Origin: Lumnitzera littorea
Lineage: Eukaryota; Streptophyta; Magnoliopsida; Myrtales; Combretaceae
Assembly: GCA_024138015.1 (NCBI GenBank)
Contig: JAMXBB010000010.1
Location: 6,516,262-6,580,261 of the forward strand
DNA length: 64,000 nt
Direction: 5' to 3'
The notes under the pieces were generated by a model. That model saw only the letters and a program-made list of their open reading frames with translations. It was not told where the DNA came from and did not search any database. Below are positions 36,431 through 50,100 of the stretch, in pieces. Each line of letters starts with the position of its first letter. The first letter of the stretch is position 1. The translations under genes and the position numbers were made by a program.

Positions 36431-37451
36431 ATACCCTTAAAACTCTAACTTCAATACATATGTATCGTTGAACTTTCAAAAGTTACAAGATAACTCTAAC
36501 TATCAATAAATTGATAATATAAGGAATGTTTTCTTTGTAAACTAAAAATAATGCACTAAGGTTAAATTTTAGTGAGTATCAAAATATATTTTGATGAGAT
36601 TAAGGAGTATTCTTACACTAAAATCAAAATTTGTAACTTATACTTGCGACATTGAAAAGTTTAAATGTATATTTGTATAGAGTCAAAATTTAGGGGTTTA
36701 TTTACATGTTTCTCGCAATATTATTAAATAGACTTAACTAAATAATATAATGAACATAACAAAAAAATTATAGAATAAATAAAAATAAAATTAAAGAAAA
36801 TTCAAAACAATAAAAATTGGATTGAAATCTTTACTTAGCCAACTAGCCTAAGTCAATGGTTCACCAGCCTCAAAAGTTAAAGAAAACCTCAGAAAATGAG
36901 TGTGTTAGACAACCTTTGAATCACCGATTACTCTTGGCAATAATGATTTTTTCCTTCCCTTTTTTCATTTTCCTTAATCAAATAACACTTTAAAACAAAT
37001 CAAACCCTTTGTCACCAAGTTTTCTTTGCAAGATTCGATAGATATTATTTACAATTAATGAAATTATTCATTAATCTATCAAAGTTAAAAGAATAATTTA
37101 TAGCATTTAAACATTTAGAAGTAAATTCACGTTTAAATTAATATTTAAAAGTTATTTGCATTTTGTCCATAATTTATTTTAATTTAATTTTATACTAGTG
37201 TATATAGATATACCAGCGTCATCATCTTTTCGATATTTTATTTTATTAAGCACGTCATTTAAAAAGAATACCAAATGATTAAAAAAATAAAAAAATGAAA
37301 AAAAGAAGTAGAAGAAAATTGTCCATAAGTTGGTGCAGGCTGGCCTCATGCGCTTTGGTTGCATCGCATTCTCCTATGCCAATAATCATATGATATTATA
37401 CTATGTTATATATATACATATATTTGTATGACTTGTCTGGTGAGAGAGACC
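36431..37451. other. Upstream spacer of the thioesterase gene
   Basis: AT-rich, with no gene. The stretch TTATATATATACATATATTTG at about 37406-37426 lies 25-45 bp before the thioesterase ATG and is the best TATA-box candidate, implying a short 5' UTR. Confidence 0.35.
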
Positions 37452-38488
37452 ATGGAAGACAGTACATTGGAGAACACACTAAAATGGCTAAAACACTTGT
37501 CAAAGGGTAAGGGAGTAGCAGGGTCGTCTCATGAACTTGGCTTCCACACTTCACATGGCCTCCAAATACTGCACGCAAAAAAGGGTCATATTCTCTGCAA
37601 ATTCACTATTCCTCCTAAGTTATCAGTTAATATACACATCTTTTCCCTTTTTATTTTATTTTATTTTATTTTTTAAGCTAAATTTTATTATTTTGAGAAA
37701 TACCCAGGAAATATAAAAAAGGTTTTAAATGAAATTCTTATGTTTTGACAGGATAAAGATGGGAATTGGCATGTTGGAGCTATGGCGACTTTGATAGATG
37801 ATATTGGTGCTGCTATGGTTTACTCTGCTACTGGAGATATCAAGGCTTCCCTTGACTTCAATGTTTCTTACCTTTCAACGGTCAAGATTCGTGTAAACTT
37901 CTTCTTCTTCATCTTTGTCTTAAATATTTATTATCTGCACAAGGTTCATAAATTCAAGCAGCTCTTATGTTTTCCCCACCAACCAACCCCCACCCACACA
38001 AACCCCTGTTTTTTTTTTCCCCTTTTGAGGATAATGAAGGGCATATAGAAGAAAACTGAAAAATCGCGGTAAACTTGTGTGTTTATTTTGCAGAAAACGT
38101 TCTATACTTTGACTACAAAACAATATTTCGACTATTGGCTACTTCTAGCGGTAGGCGATGATCGCGGTCATGGTCAACGGTGTCGATTGACCATCACTTA
38201 GTATATCAAAAATGACTTCTTATTAAAAACAAAAAAAAGGAACTTATTTTCTTAACTTACAATATCATAAATTTGGAATTACTTTATTAAAATTCAGTGA
38301 TTTATAGTGTTGTTTTGCGTTATGACTAGGAAGAAGTGGAAATAGAGGCAAGAGTGGTTGATCCAAAGGAAAAGCTTGCTATGGTAGTAGTGGAAGTGAG
38401 ACGAAAAGAAGATGGCAAGTTAATTGCCTTGGCAAAGCAATGGATGGCTTCAATTGCTTTAACACCAAATCAAGTCAGCAAGCTCTGA
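37452..38488 (+). CDS. Acyl-coenzyme A thioesterase 13-like hotdog protein
   Basis: Predicted 4HBT/hotdog-fold thioesterase that hydrolyses acyl-CoA to free acid and CoA. The plant ACOT13-like family is soluble and its site of action varies. Exons 37452-37625, 37752-37892 and 38330-38488 are all phase 0 and total 157 residues plus stop, a usual length. Exon 2 holds the signature: DKDGNWHVGAMATLIDDIGA (about residues 59-78), where the H-x-G and downstream Asp positions form the hotdog active-site helix. ASLDFNVSYLSTVKI follows. Exon 3 supplies the antiparallel strands (EEVEIEARVVDP, AMVVVEVRRKEDGKLIALAK). An in-frame ATG at 37428 is possible, but the 37452 ATG has the better CCATGG context. 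It converges with the NPF transporter gene, 641 bp between the stop codons. Confidence 0.92.
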
Positions 38489-39129
38489 GAAAACAGTTGT
38501 AGCAGAAGATGTTTGGTATATTTTTCCTGTTTTTCTCTGTAAAGCGTGACGTCCAACACAGTGTAGATGCTCAAACTAGAACATGGGATCTGTTTTCTAG
38601 CAAATTGCAAACACACGCCCAAACTATTTTCAAAGTCTGAATAAATCCCTTAACTTTCAAAATTTATTTTCACCGCCCATGACTTTTAAGGCATCACTAT
38701 AATCTAAAAACTTTCGCTATAGTTTCACTATACTTACAATTATTAGGTAAAGAAAAATCCTCTCTGACTGCTAACTAGGAAGGGGGATAATTGAATTTGA
38801 TTCAGGAACAAACATGAAATGTCACAAAAAAAACCTAGAAAAGCCCTTGTTTACTTTTCAATCATTAGGATACAGCAATATTTAAAAAATTTTCCACAAG
38901 CTTGACAGGCACCTACTAGCCTGCAACAAACACTTCCTTGCATATGTGAGTCATAGCTTAGTTTGCCATGAACAATATAGAATTCTTGTATACATCTTAC
39001 TTACAAGAATTAACATTAACATTTTCAAAAGCCCCAACATCAAACAAATGATCTCTATATGCTAACGTGAAACGCGCACGCATTATATTTATGTCGATAA
39101 AATTTTCCTATTCTTTGCAAGTAGACGCC
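38489..39129. other. Convergent 3' intergenic region
   Basis: This lies between the stop codons of the thioesterase (+) and the NPF transporter (-), so both 3' UTRs and terminators should be here. A 'CAAACTATTTTCAAAGTC...CTTAACTTTCAAAATT' segment at about 38610-38770 resembles a half MITE. No gene seen. Confidence 0.45.
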
Positions 39130-42100
39130 TTATGTACCTCTTCTTGTCCTCGCGGAAGCATCTATCTTACACAACTCTTCTTCCTGGGCTATACGGATTC
39201 CATTCCCTGGATTCTGTGTGATTCTGTCAACACAAGGTCCATATGCCCAGCTGCAGAGGAAGTAATAGAGTAAATTGATGAAAGTAAGGACTGCAAGAAG
39301 CCAATAATACTTGTCGTAATGGCTGTTGTTGATGTTATTCGAAATCCAACCCTCTTTTCCTCCTCTTGAAGTAATGTCATCCACCATGCTCACAACCAAG
39401 GCTGCTAACACGTTCCCAACTGCCATTCCTAGCCCGAATAGGGCAGAAGCGATACTAGACATCGATTTGGGGAACTCCGAGTAGAAAAACTCTGTTTGGC
39501 CAATCGCATTGAAGGCTTCAGCCAAGCCGTGCAAGCAATATTGCGGTACAAGCCACATAGCTGACATTTCCACCACCCCTTGAGGATTGCCTTGAAGACC
39601 TTCCTGAATTGCTCGTCTTCTACGAACACCCTCAACTAGTGCTGAAACTACCATGGCGATACAAGAGAAGAACAGACCGATACCCATCCTAGTTTTTACA
39701 CCAAGATAGACTGATCTCTGCATGATTTTTGATGCCAAGGGAATGATAACACGGTCATAGAAAATGATGTAAACCGTGAGCGTGATGATCACAAACATAC
39801 TATAAGAAGCTGCAGGAACTTGAAAGCTTGAACCAATATGCCTGTTCATGGAATTAGCTTGGAGTAATTGGAATGAATTTTGGTTTACGTTTATAGCCAT
39901 CATGATTCCCGTCGACCAGATTGGAATGGATTTGATAAGTGCCTTGAGTTCTTCAACTTTCTCCACCGTGCAAAGGCTCCAAGGGTTTGAAGCAGATCCA
40001 TCCTGTGCTATATCTTTGTCTCGATTTCTAATAATGCAGGCTTTGTTCAAGAACCTACAAGCATATGATCACAGCACAGTCAGTTAATCTAGCAGACTTA
40101 GCCTAAAAATACAAATAGGGGATTAAATGACACTGCAATGGTGCAATCTAGGACCTCCTGTTGTAATACCGTGTTAGAATTTGCTTGTTAACAAACTAAT
40201 CTAGTAAAATAGACTCGCTAGATCAGTGTATACCTTAGCTTTTTTGTGGGCACGACATACACGGATTCCTTCTTGGTATGGTATTGTGCTCCCGCTGAGT
40301 CCTCGGGTGGGAGCGCCAGTTTTCTGTTCTTATAGGCAACGACAGCTACTTGTACAAAGCCAGTGAACAAACTCTTGTTGGGTTTCTGCTTGATGTAAAG
40401 TTGTGAAGCAAGAAAAAACAAGAGAGTGGCAAAGAACATGAGAATAGCAGGTACCCCAAAGCCAACTCTCCATCCCAAATGTTCTTGAATGTAAACGATG
40501 CCCGTCAAGGCGATGAGAACAGAAACAGATGCTGAAGCATAATACCACCCAAAGAAACTCTCCAGGACCCGATCGTTCTTTGGGTTACCTCTTCGGTCCA
40601 CTTGATCTGCTCCAAATGCTAATGTACATGGTCTGATCCCACCGGCACCAATGGATATGAGAGCAAATGATGAAGCCAAGAAAGCCATTTGGCCTGCTGT
40701 AGCTGATTGGCAGTTTCCGGACGCTATGTCACAAGGAGAAGGCTTTAGTTTTGGAATCATGGCTGTCAACCATAGGAGTGTCGTTCCCTGTTGAATGAAA
40801 CAGATCTTCCATTTAATTGTGCATCAAGAACCATGAAGTTATCTGGTTAGCTTATCTAGTCAGACAACAGTAAAACTACAAAATGACGCTACAATCGGAA
40901 ATTCAGCAGTAGGACTAAAGACATTGACAAGTTTTCCTCTGCACTACTTCCCATTAATGAAACCTACTTCTTTCCAGTTCGCTGTGTTAAATTTAGATCC
41001 ATTATGGCCCGATCTAAATTCTGCCTATGGTGGGATTCCTTATATTTATTATTAGGACTCCTTACTGGTGGGGCTTGGAAATTGACTTAAGCGCATGATG
41101 TGGATTTAGCTGGAAAGTCAAATGATGATGCAGGACATTGGTTTAATACCATATTTATCTACAACAACTGATTTAAAAGTTTAAACTAATAGATTTGACC
41201 TGGTATTATGTATATTTCGAAACAATCAGCAACGATCCTTCCCATTTCATATATATTAGTACATGACATGAATTCTCACGGATTCTACAAGGAAAATCAG
41301 GTCATGTTTCCTGGACTACGAAAGAAACTGAGAAAATTATTCAACAGCTGTAAGAGCTTGAGCCGATAGTGAGACCAAAATGCTCCGTCTTAAAAGATCT
41401 ACCGAGCAATCTTCGAAAAATCAGGCCAAGGAGATTACCAAGGAGGTTTTGAAACCTCATAATTTTGGACAATGTTAAAACAGGCACCACCTGCAAGCTT
41501 TCAAGTGAAATCCATTGAATGTTTGCTTGTTTTGCAGTTTCAGTTAGGTCTTGACGGCTGTGTCCTTGACTTCTGCCTAATTAAATAATTCACCATTGGC
41601 CAATCACAGAACAGGCTCATGGTACGCATGAATCTCCACACGAGGAAATTAGCAAAATAAAATAATAACTAGTCAACAAAAATATACAGTAAATACCCAG
41701 AAAACGAGAATTTAAGTGGCCGCTTTGGGACATGTCCATGAATATAATAAATATTCTGGACACCGTACCATGTTGGAAAACTGGTGTGCATAAGATTGGA
41801 TCAAAATACAATACCCCCCAAAGTCCAAACTGACAGAAACTGTCTTTACTAGAATCCTATGTGAAATTTCTTGTGCACTAATTGCAGGAATTTTCCAACT
41901 GATGTTCTGACAAGTTAGTGTTACGTTACATCACTATGAAAATTCCAAATCTGGTAACAAAATCGTCAAGTATAAGATATAAAAAAGCTCAAGCTTAAAT
42001 TTTCAGATCGATCAGTTATGGAGTTATATTCGTTAAGAACCGAGAAAATTTGATAACACGAACTTAAACATGTCCACACGGACAGGAAAGAAACCATCCA

Positions 42101-42742
42101 TGAATAGACTGAGAATTTGAAACTAAGACAAACAATGATAATGACAGGATTTCAACGACATTTGACACTCAAAGAGAGAGATTTAGAGAAAAAAAAAATC
42201 ATTAAGGAATACAGTCAAGATTTAAGGAACTCACTGAGAGACTTGCAATGGAACCAAGACCAATAGTGAAGAATCTACCCAGAAAAGAATCGGCAACGAA
42301 TGCTCCAATAATAGGCATGAAGTTGGTCACAGCCGACCAGTAAAAGATCACATTTGCTCCTTTAGCAACTCCAATCCTATAGTCTCTCATCAAATATAGT
42401 ATCATATTTGACAACAATCCATAACTTGCCACCTTCTCAAATGCCTCATTTGCTGTTTCCCGAAAACAAACACTCCAAGTCATATTGAATCCAACAAAAA
42501 GTACAAAACAAAAAATTCTTCTTCCACCAGGATGAAACAAGTTGGGTAAAATGTTATAATATGTTACCTATGATGAATGGCATGGTAATGAGACCACCCT
42601 TGGACTTGTGCTGTTGATTAGACATAGACATGGACATGGACATGTTCTTTTGATGTGGAGAGGCTGATTCTGCCTTGATTTCAGCAGCAGGGCTCATTTT
42701 TCCTTCTTGGGCAGTGTCCAATTCCATTCTTAAATTAGACAT
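39130..42742 (-). CDS. NRT1/PTR family transporter, NPF1-type
   Basis: A proton-coupled major-facilitator transporter of the NPF (NRT1/PTR) family. NPF1 members include low-affinity nitrate transporters. Exons, in transcript order, are 42742-42568, 42452-42235, 40787-40234 and 40054-39130, giving 623 residues. The first exon carries a polar N-terminus with a MSMSMSMS tract, then KSKGGLITMPFII. The splice rebuilds IANEAFEKVASYGLL with the ExxEK proton-coupling motif. Exon 2 contains YWSAVTNFMPIIGAFVADSFLGR. Exon 3 contains GAGGIRPCTLAFGADQVD and NDRVLESFFGWYYAS. Exon 4 contains VIPLASKIM, WLVPQYCLHGLAEAFNAIGQ, TEFFYSEFPKSM and, near the C-terminus, WAYGPCVDRI. Twelve membrane spans are expected. 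The order and wording match NPF1.1/1.2-like proteins best; the substrate cannot be fixed from sequence. No break was found. Confidence 0.94.
40788..42234 (-). other. NPF gene intron 2
   Basis: A 1.45 kb intron with GTGAGT donor and CAACAG acceptor on the minus strand. AT-rich, with no recognised insert. Confidence 0.7.
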
Positions 42743-42790
42743 CCTTAAATAAAGAAAGTAGAAGAAGAAGAAGAAGAAAAGAGAGAAAGT
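42648..42790 (-). promoter_or_regulatory. NPF 5' leader CTT tract and start-proximal short repeats
   Basis: Just upstream of the NPF ATG the sense strand has a pyrimidine-rich (CTT)n tract at about 42763-42780, likely in the 5' UTR; such tracts are common in plant leaders. It is translated only in a longer, unlikely upstream frame. Another ATG, five codons into the chosen frame (MELD), is an alternative start. Confidence 0.4.
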
Positions 42791-45700
42791 GACCAAACCA
42801 AAGTGTTGATTGATCTCACTCACACTCACAATCTATCTTAATCAATAGTAGTACAACACAAGACAACACTGAATCAAAGAGACAAGAGGTTTTGCGTACA
42901 GAAAAAGAAAGGCAATAAATGCACATATAGGCTAAGTAGTAAGGTACAGGGGGAAATGGTTTCAGATTTATATTAAATGATGCCCGTTCCTTAGCCTATG
43001 TTACATCACCATATTAACACTACCGTGTTGTTTGTAAATCAGAAATTTTTAGTCAGAAAAGTCTACTACTTTTTCAGTCCATAGGACTAGGTACCTAACA
43101 ATCATGAACCATGCAATTTTTCAATGTGAAATAATGCAGTCGTTGTGGACATATAGTATGGATGTCAGGATTTTTCTATCGATACTTCACTTCGCCTAAT
43201 AAAATATATACATATCTGCAGTTCACTCCTATATTTTAAGTAGAAAAATGTTTGCAAGATTTTTCTACTCAAATTGATTTTCCCCTTTTCATAATTATTG
43301 TAATAGTATTTAAAAAAAAAAAAAAGTAACTATAGGAGAAAGTTGGTATAAAATCCTTTTAAGTTTTAACCTTTTCATATATTTGCTTTTTTAATTTTTT
43401 TTCCCCTGTAAAGTGTGGATGAAAGGTTGATTTTTAATGTATTTTTGTCCAAGAAACCTGTTAATGATAAATTATTATGTAAATGGTCTAATGGAAAATT
43501 TTTTATTTGATAGATATGAAATCGTATTTTCAGTTTTATTTATATGGGTAATGTTAATGACTGCCTTAGAAATTTGTTAACAGTTGAGGAAAAAAGAAAT
43601 TACATCTTCTTCTCATACATTTGCTTTTTTTTTTTTTTTTAGTGAATCGTATAATAATCTTTGCATATACAAAGATTTTCACTTTTAGTTTTTAAATTAC
43701 TGCCTCAAAAACATCGTTTAATAGAACACTGTAATTATTGTGTAAAAGATGTGTAATAAATAGAAATGTGTTGAAAATGTAGTATCATTGTCCAGCACCC
43801 CAGCCTTCAAGCACGAAAATTGCAAATAGATCCCAAAAAAATGTTGATTGAATGTAGAAGATACCTAAACTCTCAAATGTATTTTCATCTTCATATTTTG
43901 AAAATATACACATATTCTACGAATAGTCACTCCAGAGTTGTTACTGTTTATAATATCGTTTTTGAATTTAGTGGTAATTTAAGTATATGTGTATTTTAAA
44001 AATATGAAACCATGCTTTACAAATTTATAACCTATTTATATATCTAACTAATAATTTTACAATTATCCCAAATTTTTAAACTCCAAGGCTATCGCGCCCT
44101 TCTAAAAGTACTCGAGATATTGTATCTGAATTATGAGATTTATGTCCTACTGTCCCTCCACTTTACTTCTTGCTTTACAAGTTAGGGTTTGTAAAGTCAA
44201 TATCGAATCTCAGGAAGTCATCAGAAAATATTATTGAAATATCAGTGCTACACCAATCATATCCGACATTCAGACAATTATTTTGGGAGAAAGATTTTAT
44301 GACGAAATGGCTACAATCCTTATCCTTAGCCACTACTCCCAGTGGCATTAGATCAATGTCGTCTAAGAATTGTTTCTGGATGTACTATAATAATTTGGAC
44401 CTTTTTGATAAATGGTATAAATAAATCAAACTCATTTACAAATTATTCATATTTACTTTAATATTTTTTTGAGTTCAAATGAGTTTAATCTTAAACTTGA
44501 TTTGTTCAAATAGTTTAATGATTGTGTATAAATTTCAAAATTTTTTGCTTAATAAGCTATACAAGCCTAATTAAACTCAATCCAAGTTTAATGTTAATTA
44601 GGTATAAGTCAAGTTTGGCTATTATTATTATTTTAATTAGAAAAATTTTTTTCTGAGAAACCGAATTTAAACGAATGGAATTCAAGCTTGTCAAATGCTA
44701 CTTCCTTTTAGGGCAGATTTTAAGTTAAAACAAATTGTCTCGATATATTGATAGATGTTCAAATATCATTAGTACTTATTTATCATTTATTAAAACATAT
44801 AACATGATAGTATAAATAAATCTTAGTTTTGTTTTGGTAATAATTTTCTCTTTTTCAATTTTTTGTATGGAGACTAGTTCTCAATTTTAGATGCAACTTA
44901 GATATAATGTCTTATATGTTCTATCTATATGCACGTAATACAAGACGGATGCTAAGTGAATGGTATGGAGATGTTAGTTTTATAATCACTTTTAATCATA
45001 TAAAATACTCCCACTTTGAGATTCAAATCCTTATTTGAATTCGTTTATCAAAAAGGTTACTGTTTACTTGATATTTGTTGACTCTGTTTAATAGAAGTGC
45101 GTGTAATATTAATATTTAATGGTTATTATATTTAGGACAACCGCGAGGTAGTCAAATTAAGAAATCTTTTAATTTTTTATTATTAATAATCAATAAGTAT
45201 ATAATCAGTATTGAAAAACGTAAAATATTTCTTTTTTAAGATGCTCAATAAATATCTCAAGGATACTAATTTAAAATACAAACTATACATTTTATGTGAA
45301 AGGACATGATAATGGATTAAAGTTTATAAATAATTATTTTTATAGACGAATTACTCATTTGATCCTATTAAGAAAAATATATCATTTTATCCAAACGTCA
45401 TTTGCAAGAAAATCATAATTTAGTTATAAACCATCTAGTTCATTTTGGACAGGAGGCTTCTCTTGGATATGATAACTTGAAACATCATATGTACAAAACA
45501 CATTGTTGCTCTGTTAGAGATGTGTCTTGAATTTGCGCAGGCAGTTTCCTGCTGTTATGTAATTGCTTGTTGCACAATGCACATTGTGTTCCGTAACAAG
45601 TTATCTTTAGGGTTTCCTTTGTATAAGAGTATGTGTATTTATATATATATATATATATTTTTTTTTTTTCTTATAATGTATTGGTGAGCCATGAAAGTTT

Positions 45701-45930
45701 TAAAAAAACTGGTAGTGACATAATCGCAAAAGTATCTACCCTTCGATTGAAACCATTAGACTATATTCGATTTACTTCAGTCTTATTTGTAAATTATTGA
45801 TTCAAATTAAAGGTTTTACATGTGAATTTTATGTGTCGATTTATTTATTTATTATTTCTTTTTTCAATCTTTATATATATATATATATATATTTTAACAA
45901 TAAATTTAGTCAAACGATACATTATTATAA
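42743..45930. other. NPF promoter side and gene-free stretch
   Basis: The first kilobase should hold the NPF promoter; no definite box was named. At about 44170-44424 open frames exist on both strands (for example FLDDIDLMPLGVVAKDKDC on the minus strand), but neither matches a family I know. At 44470-44720 there are AAGTTTAAT/ATTAAACTT motifs in both orientations, a probable decayed inverted-repeat element. Confidence 0.4.
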
Positions 45931-45934
45931 ATAA

Positions 45935-46195
45935 ATTAGAAAACTTACACTTTTAGTTCTCGAACTTTACGCTTTTTCCTAGTTGAGTCCTTAAACTTTT
46001 ATTTTTCTATTTCAATCTTCAAACTATCCAAAAGTTTGTGAAAGAGTCGTTAGTGAATTGTTAGTTTTCCTATTAATAAAGAATTCTTTTGTAGACTTTT
46101 GAAAAGTTTGAAAACTAAAATATAAAAAATAAAAACTTAAGGACTCAATCAGAAAAAGTAGTAAAGTTTAAAGATTAAAAGTATAAAATTTAAAT
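45935..46195. repeat. MITE family M1, copy 1
   Basis: An imperfect palindrome. The left arm has CACTTTTAGTTCTCGAACTT, then 'TTTTTCCTAGTTGAGTCCTTAAAC'; the right arm is its inverted counterpart ('GACTCAATCAGAAAAAGTAGTAAAGTTTAAAGATTAAAAG'). The centre carries AAAAGTTTGTGAAAGAGTCG. A second copy lies 1 kb downstream. Confidence 0.7.
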
Positions 46196-46934
46196 TTCCC
46201 CCTTTTCCTTTATAGGATATAAATATTTATTTGTATTTTAATTTACAACCTATGCTTATATATATATATACATATACATAAATATTTGTTTTTTTAGGAC
46301 ATGATTTTTAATTGTACTTATGACGTAGAAAAACAAAAATGTTTTGTTTATTTTTAAAAGATTAGGTCTTGAAATAGAGAAAAAATGAAAAATAAAATCT
46401 TAAAATGAAAAGGTAGAGAAAATTTTAGTCCTTTTGATGTACTTTCTCCATTTTAGTTACCAAATACTTCAAACAATTTGTGATTTGATTTTATATTTTT
46501 AATAGAATTAAATCACATTTCAGTTTATATTTTTTTAAAATTTATATATAACAATAGTTTTTTTTTTTTCAACCAATGACATATTATAATAATTTAGGGA
46601 AGAGAGATTCGAATTTAGTATATCTCTTTCAAAGATTAGTATTAACAAAGTAACTATACAACTCATTTGATACTTATTCTAATTATTAAATTAAATAAAT
46701 ATTAGCTATCACAAATAATTATCATATTTAATTTAATGATGCTATGTAAAGCAAGTTAGAATATTATTATACATTTGTTAATCGAAAAATGTATATAATG
46801 ATTATATTCATGATAAGATAAATAATTTTTTTACCAATATTTTATTTAGTAACACAATTAACTATTTTGATTTATTAAGTTGTGACCTTTTTTTTTTACT
46901 AGAAAAATTAATAAAGGATGAAAAAGAGAAAAAA

Positions 46935-47195
46935 TAAAAAACTACACTTTTAGTCCTCGAGTTTTGCTACTTTTTCTAATTAAGTCATTCAACTTTTATT
47001 TTTTTTATTTCAGTTCTTAAACTTTTTAAAAGTTTGTAAAAGAATCATTCGTTAATGGATTAATTAATAGTTCACTAACGAAGGATTTTTTTGTAAACCT
47101 TTGAAAAGTTTGAGGGATGAAATAAAAGAAATAAAAGTTTAAAAATTCAATTAGAATAAGTGGTGAAATTTGAGAACTAAAATTATAATTTTCTC
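46935..47195. repeat. MITE family M1, copy 2
   Basis: The same plan as the element at 45935: 'CACTTTTAGTCCTCGAGTTTTGCTACTTTTT' on the left, 'AAAAGTTTGTAAAAGAATC' in the centre, and inverted 'AATTAGAATAAGTGGTGAAATTTGAGAACTAAAATTATA' on the right. Length is about 260 bp in both. Confidence 0.7.
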
Positions 47196-50100
47196 TAAAT
47201 ATATAGTTTGTGATCCTATCTTTTGGTAACATTACATTTAGTTATCCATTTCACCATATTATAAAGGTTAAAAAACTCACCTTAACTAACTCATAAAGCA
47301 CCTAGTTTGGTCGTGGTCCTTATCCAAAAAAAAAACACCCAGTTTGATTTTTTTTTACTCTTCTTTGGAAAAGTAAGTTACAAGGAAGAAGCGAGCAGTC
47401 AATGACTTTGACATCTGAGTAGGCCAACTCGAAAATTAATGATAAAGTGAGTGACCCTTAAAATGAAAGTTGAATATTGGGATATCAATATCAAGCAGCA
47501 CCTTTAGCTTCTATAAAGACACACATAGTGACTCTTTGAGCAGACATCTCATGTGGAGTCTTCCCTTCACTACTTTCCTAAAGTTATAAGCTTCTATTTG
47601 TAAACAACGTGGATGACAGTTGGGGGGGTGTTCCTGATAATGTTTTTTAGTTAGTTTCATACATGGAGAGAATAGTTACAAATTACAAATCTAAGAAAAG
47701 CATGATTTTATTTTAGTAATTCAGCTTATTTTTTCTTCCCTTTATCTTTGCTACTCACAAGATACTTAAATTTAGTGATGATGCAATATCTATTCGAGTT
47801 CAATACGACTGCAACCAATTCGAGTTTGGGTTCAAACAATATGAGATTTTGTATGATGAGTTTCGAGTTTGGTTCGAACTTTAATACTAGCTATGCTTGA
47901 GCCAATTGGACTTTAACATTATCTTATTTTGAAAAAATTTCAACAAATCGATTTTAAACTTAATTGAATCGAGTTTAGGCACCACTTTTTTTGTCTAGCT
48001 CAAAATCAATATTCTAAGCTCATTGAGATTGAATAAGCTTGAGCTGTTGATTTTTTCATTGAAATATAAACTTATTCATAAACAAACCATATAAGGAATG
48101 AAAAAGACTGAATTCTTGATCTGCTTTGGTTTGATTTGATGTTGTTCCCAGCCATGGTAGAAGCTAGGTTTACCCAAAACTTGTGCTCATTTCTGGGCAG
48201 TTGTTTCTCTATGAAGTTTCACTGCCTACTCTGTGCTTTGGATTGCATTATTATTGCTAAGGAAAAAGGAGAGAAAGATTTGTCATTCTGTGCTTGTTTT
48301 TTCCCTTGTGGCGCTATCATGCTATCCTCCAAAACGAAGTCTCATCAAGCTTTTAGAACAGCACTATTCACCATCATCGATTAATTCGGTATCAAAATTT
48401 TGCTTCCATGGTCCATTCATCAGATGGGTCGTATAAATAGATGTCTTGTGCTTTTCACTGAACCGGCCAGCTCGATTCAGTTCGCAATAGAAAATTTAGA
48501 CAAATGAAAAGCGTCTAAATTCTCATTATTGATATGAGCGATTAAATACCTAATTTTAATCAACAAACTTTGCACTGTCGAACTAATTGACCCATGGGTC
48601 CTATAAAACCGAGTGGATCATGTATATTAGTCTTACCAGGATAATGGATCTTATTCATTTTGAAACCTCATGCTGTGCTTGGTTTACAAAACAGATAAGT
48701 GGATACGTCATAAAAATTGATTTAATGAATTATATGAGAAATGAGAATATTGTACATTCAAGTATTTCCTTAACGACGAATGTTACAAGCTTATAACTTG
48801 GTTATGCATACGTTGAAGAATTATTAACAACAAAAGACCGTTTTTCTTAGGTTATCTTATAACTTAATCACATGAAATTCAAAATCTTTGAATGTTTAGG
48901 AAAAATTATACACATTCAAACAAAAATGGGAAACCAAATATGAAGCCGAAATAGATTATAAACATCCCATTAAATCAAATTAATCATTCTTTCTTTCTTT
49001 CTTTTTTCCAAAATTTAATGACTCTTTTAAACTATCCAAAAGGAGATCTTCAACGAGTGAATGAAAACTGAATTCAACAAGAAATGTCTACAAGGATACA
49101 GATAATTAAGAAACTTACAGAGTATTTTAACCTTTTTACTATTTGAGTCTCATCCACTCCACCTCACCCCACCACCACCCCTCAAACTTTGCTTGGATGA
49201 ACTCGGTTAAATACTCGGTTAAAATTGACATATGGCACCTTATGTTTAGGTCATAGTGGTTTATTAAGCGAACTCTTTATTAGCTATAATTATCTATATT
49301 TAATTAAATTATATAATATAAATAATTTAGAAAAATCAAGAGTGGTGATGGTTGATAAATACAATAGAGCCTCTTAGGTCAACTCCGAGTTATTATTTAG
49401 CTACGGATGATGGGAATCTTGCAAAAAGCTCCCTGTGGCTTAGCTTGTGATAGCCTTCCAATGCTTAAGTTAGTAAAGAGAAAGAGAGATAATGTAGACG
49501 AATAAGTTAGTTCTTAAGTAAGGATTAGGAGCTAACAAGTGTCAATCCTTTTACTTACAGAATTTACTTTTTGTAATGCCTTAGAATCAAAGGACACTAT
49601 AACTTACCATGTGTTCCTACCTATCGAGAATACATTAAGACTTTAAAACCAATTACATTCTCCAAAATTATTAGTAGTAATTGCTTATCAAGAACAAAAT
49701 AATAAATCTCCAAATATACAATTTTTCAAATACAACAATTCAAGTGACTTACAAGCGAGTCACTTTAACCTCAAACAAACTAAATAACTAGATTTTGATT
49801 TTTTACAACAAACAAAACCGATTGCCTCTCTTTCCCAACATGGTGATGGTGATTTCCATACTTATTGCAACTTATTGAATCGACCTGTAGTTGTAAAAAT
49901 AGAAGAGTAAACCGAAACTCAGTACATGTGCATAAATACACACGGATGTCAAGTCCAAAACATATAAATAAACAACAGTTTAGTTGTCTTTAATTTATGC
50001 TAACAATCATCAAAGGCGTACTCATACCCCGCTACATATGATTTGTATCCACATACGTAGGTAGATATAATATAAATATTCCTTTAAATCCTTGATACCT

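Noticed and set aside
44170..44424. Possible small gene (84-residue plus frame, overlapping minus frame)
   Set aside because: Neither strand shows a known motif, splice signals or a conserved start. Coding status cannot be supported.
48136..48436. Cys-rich small open frame (82 residues) as a possible secreted peptide
   Set aside because: Starts without a clear signal peptide, has no recognised Cys spacing, and overlaps another random frame.
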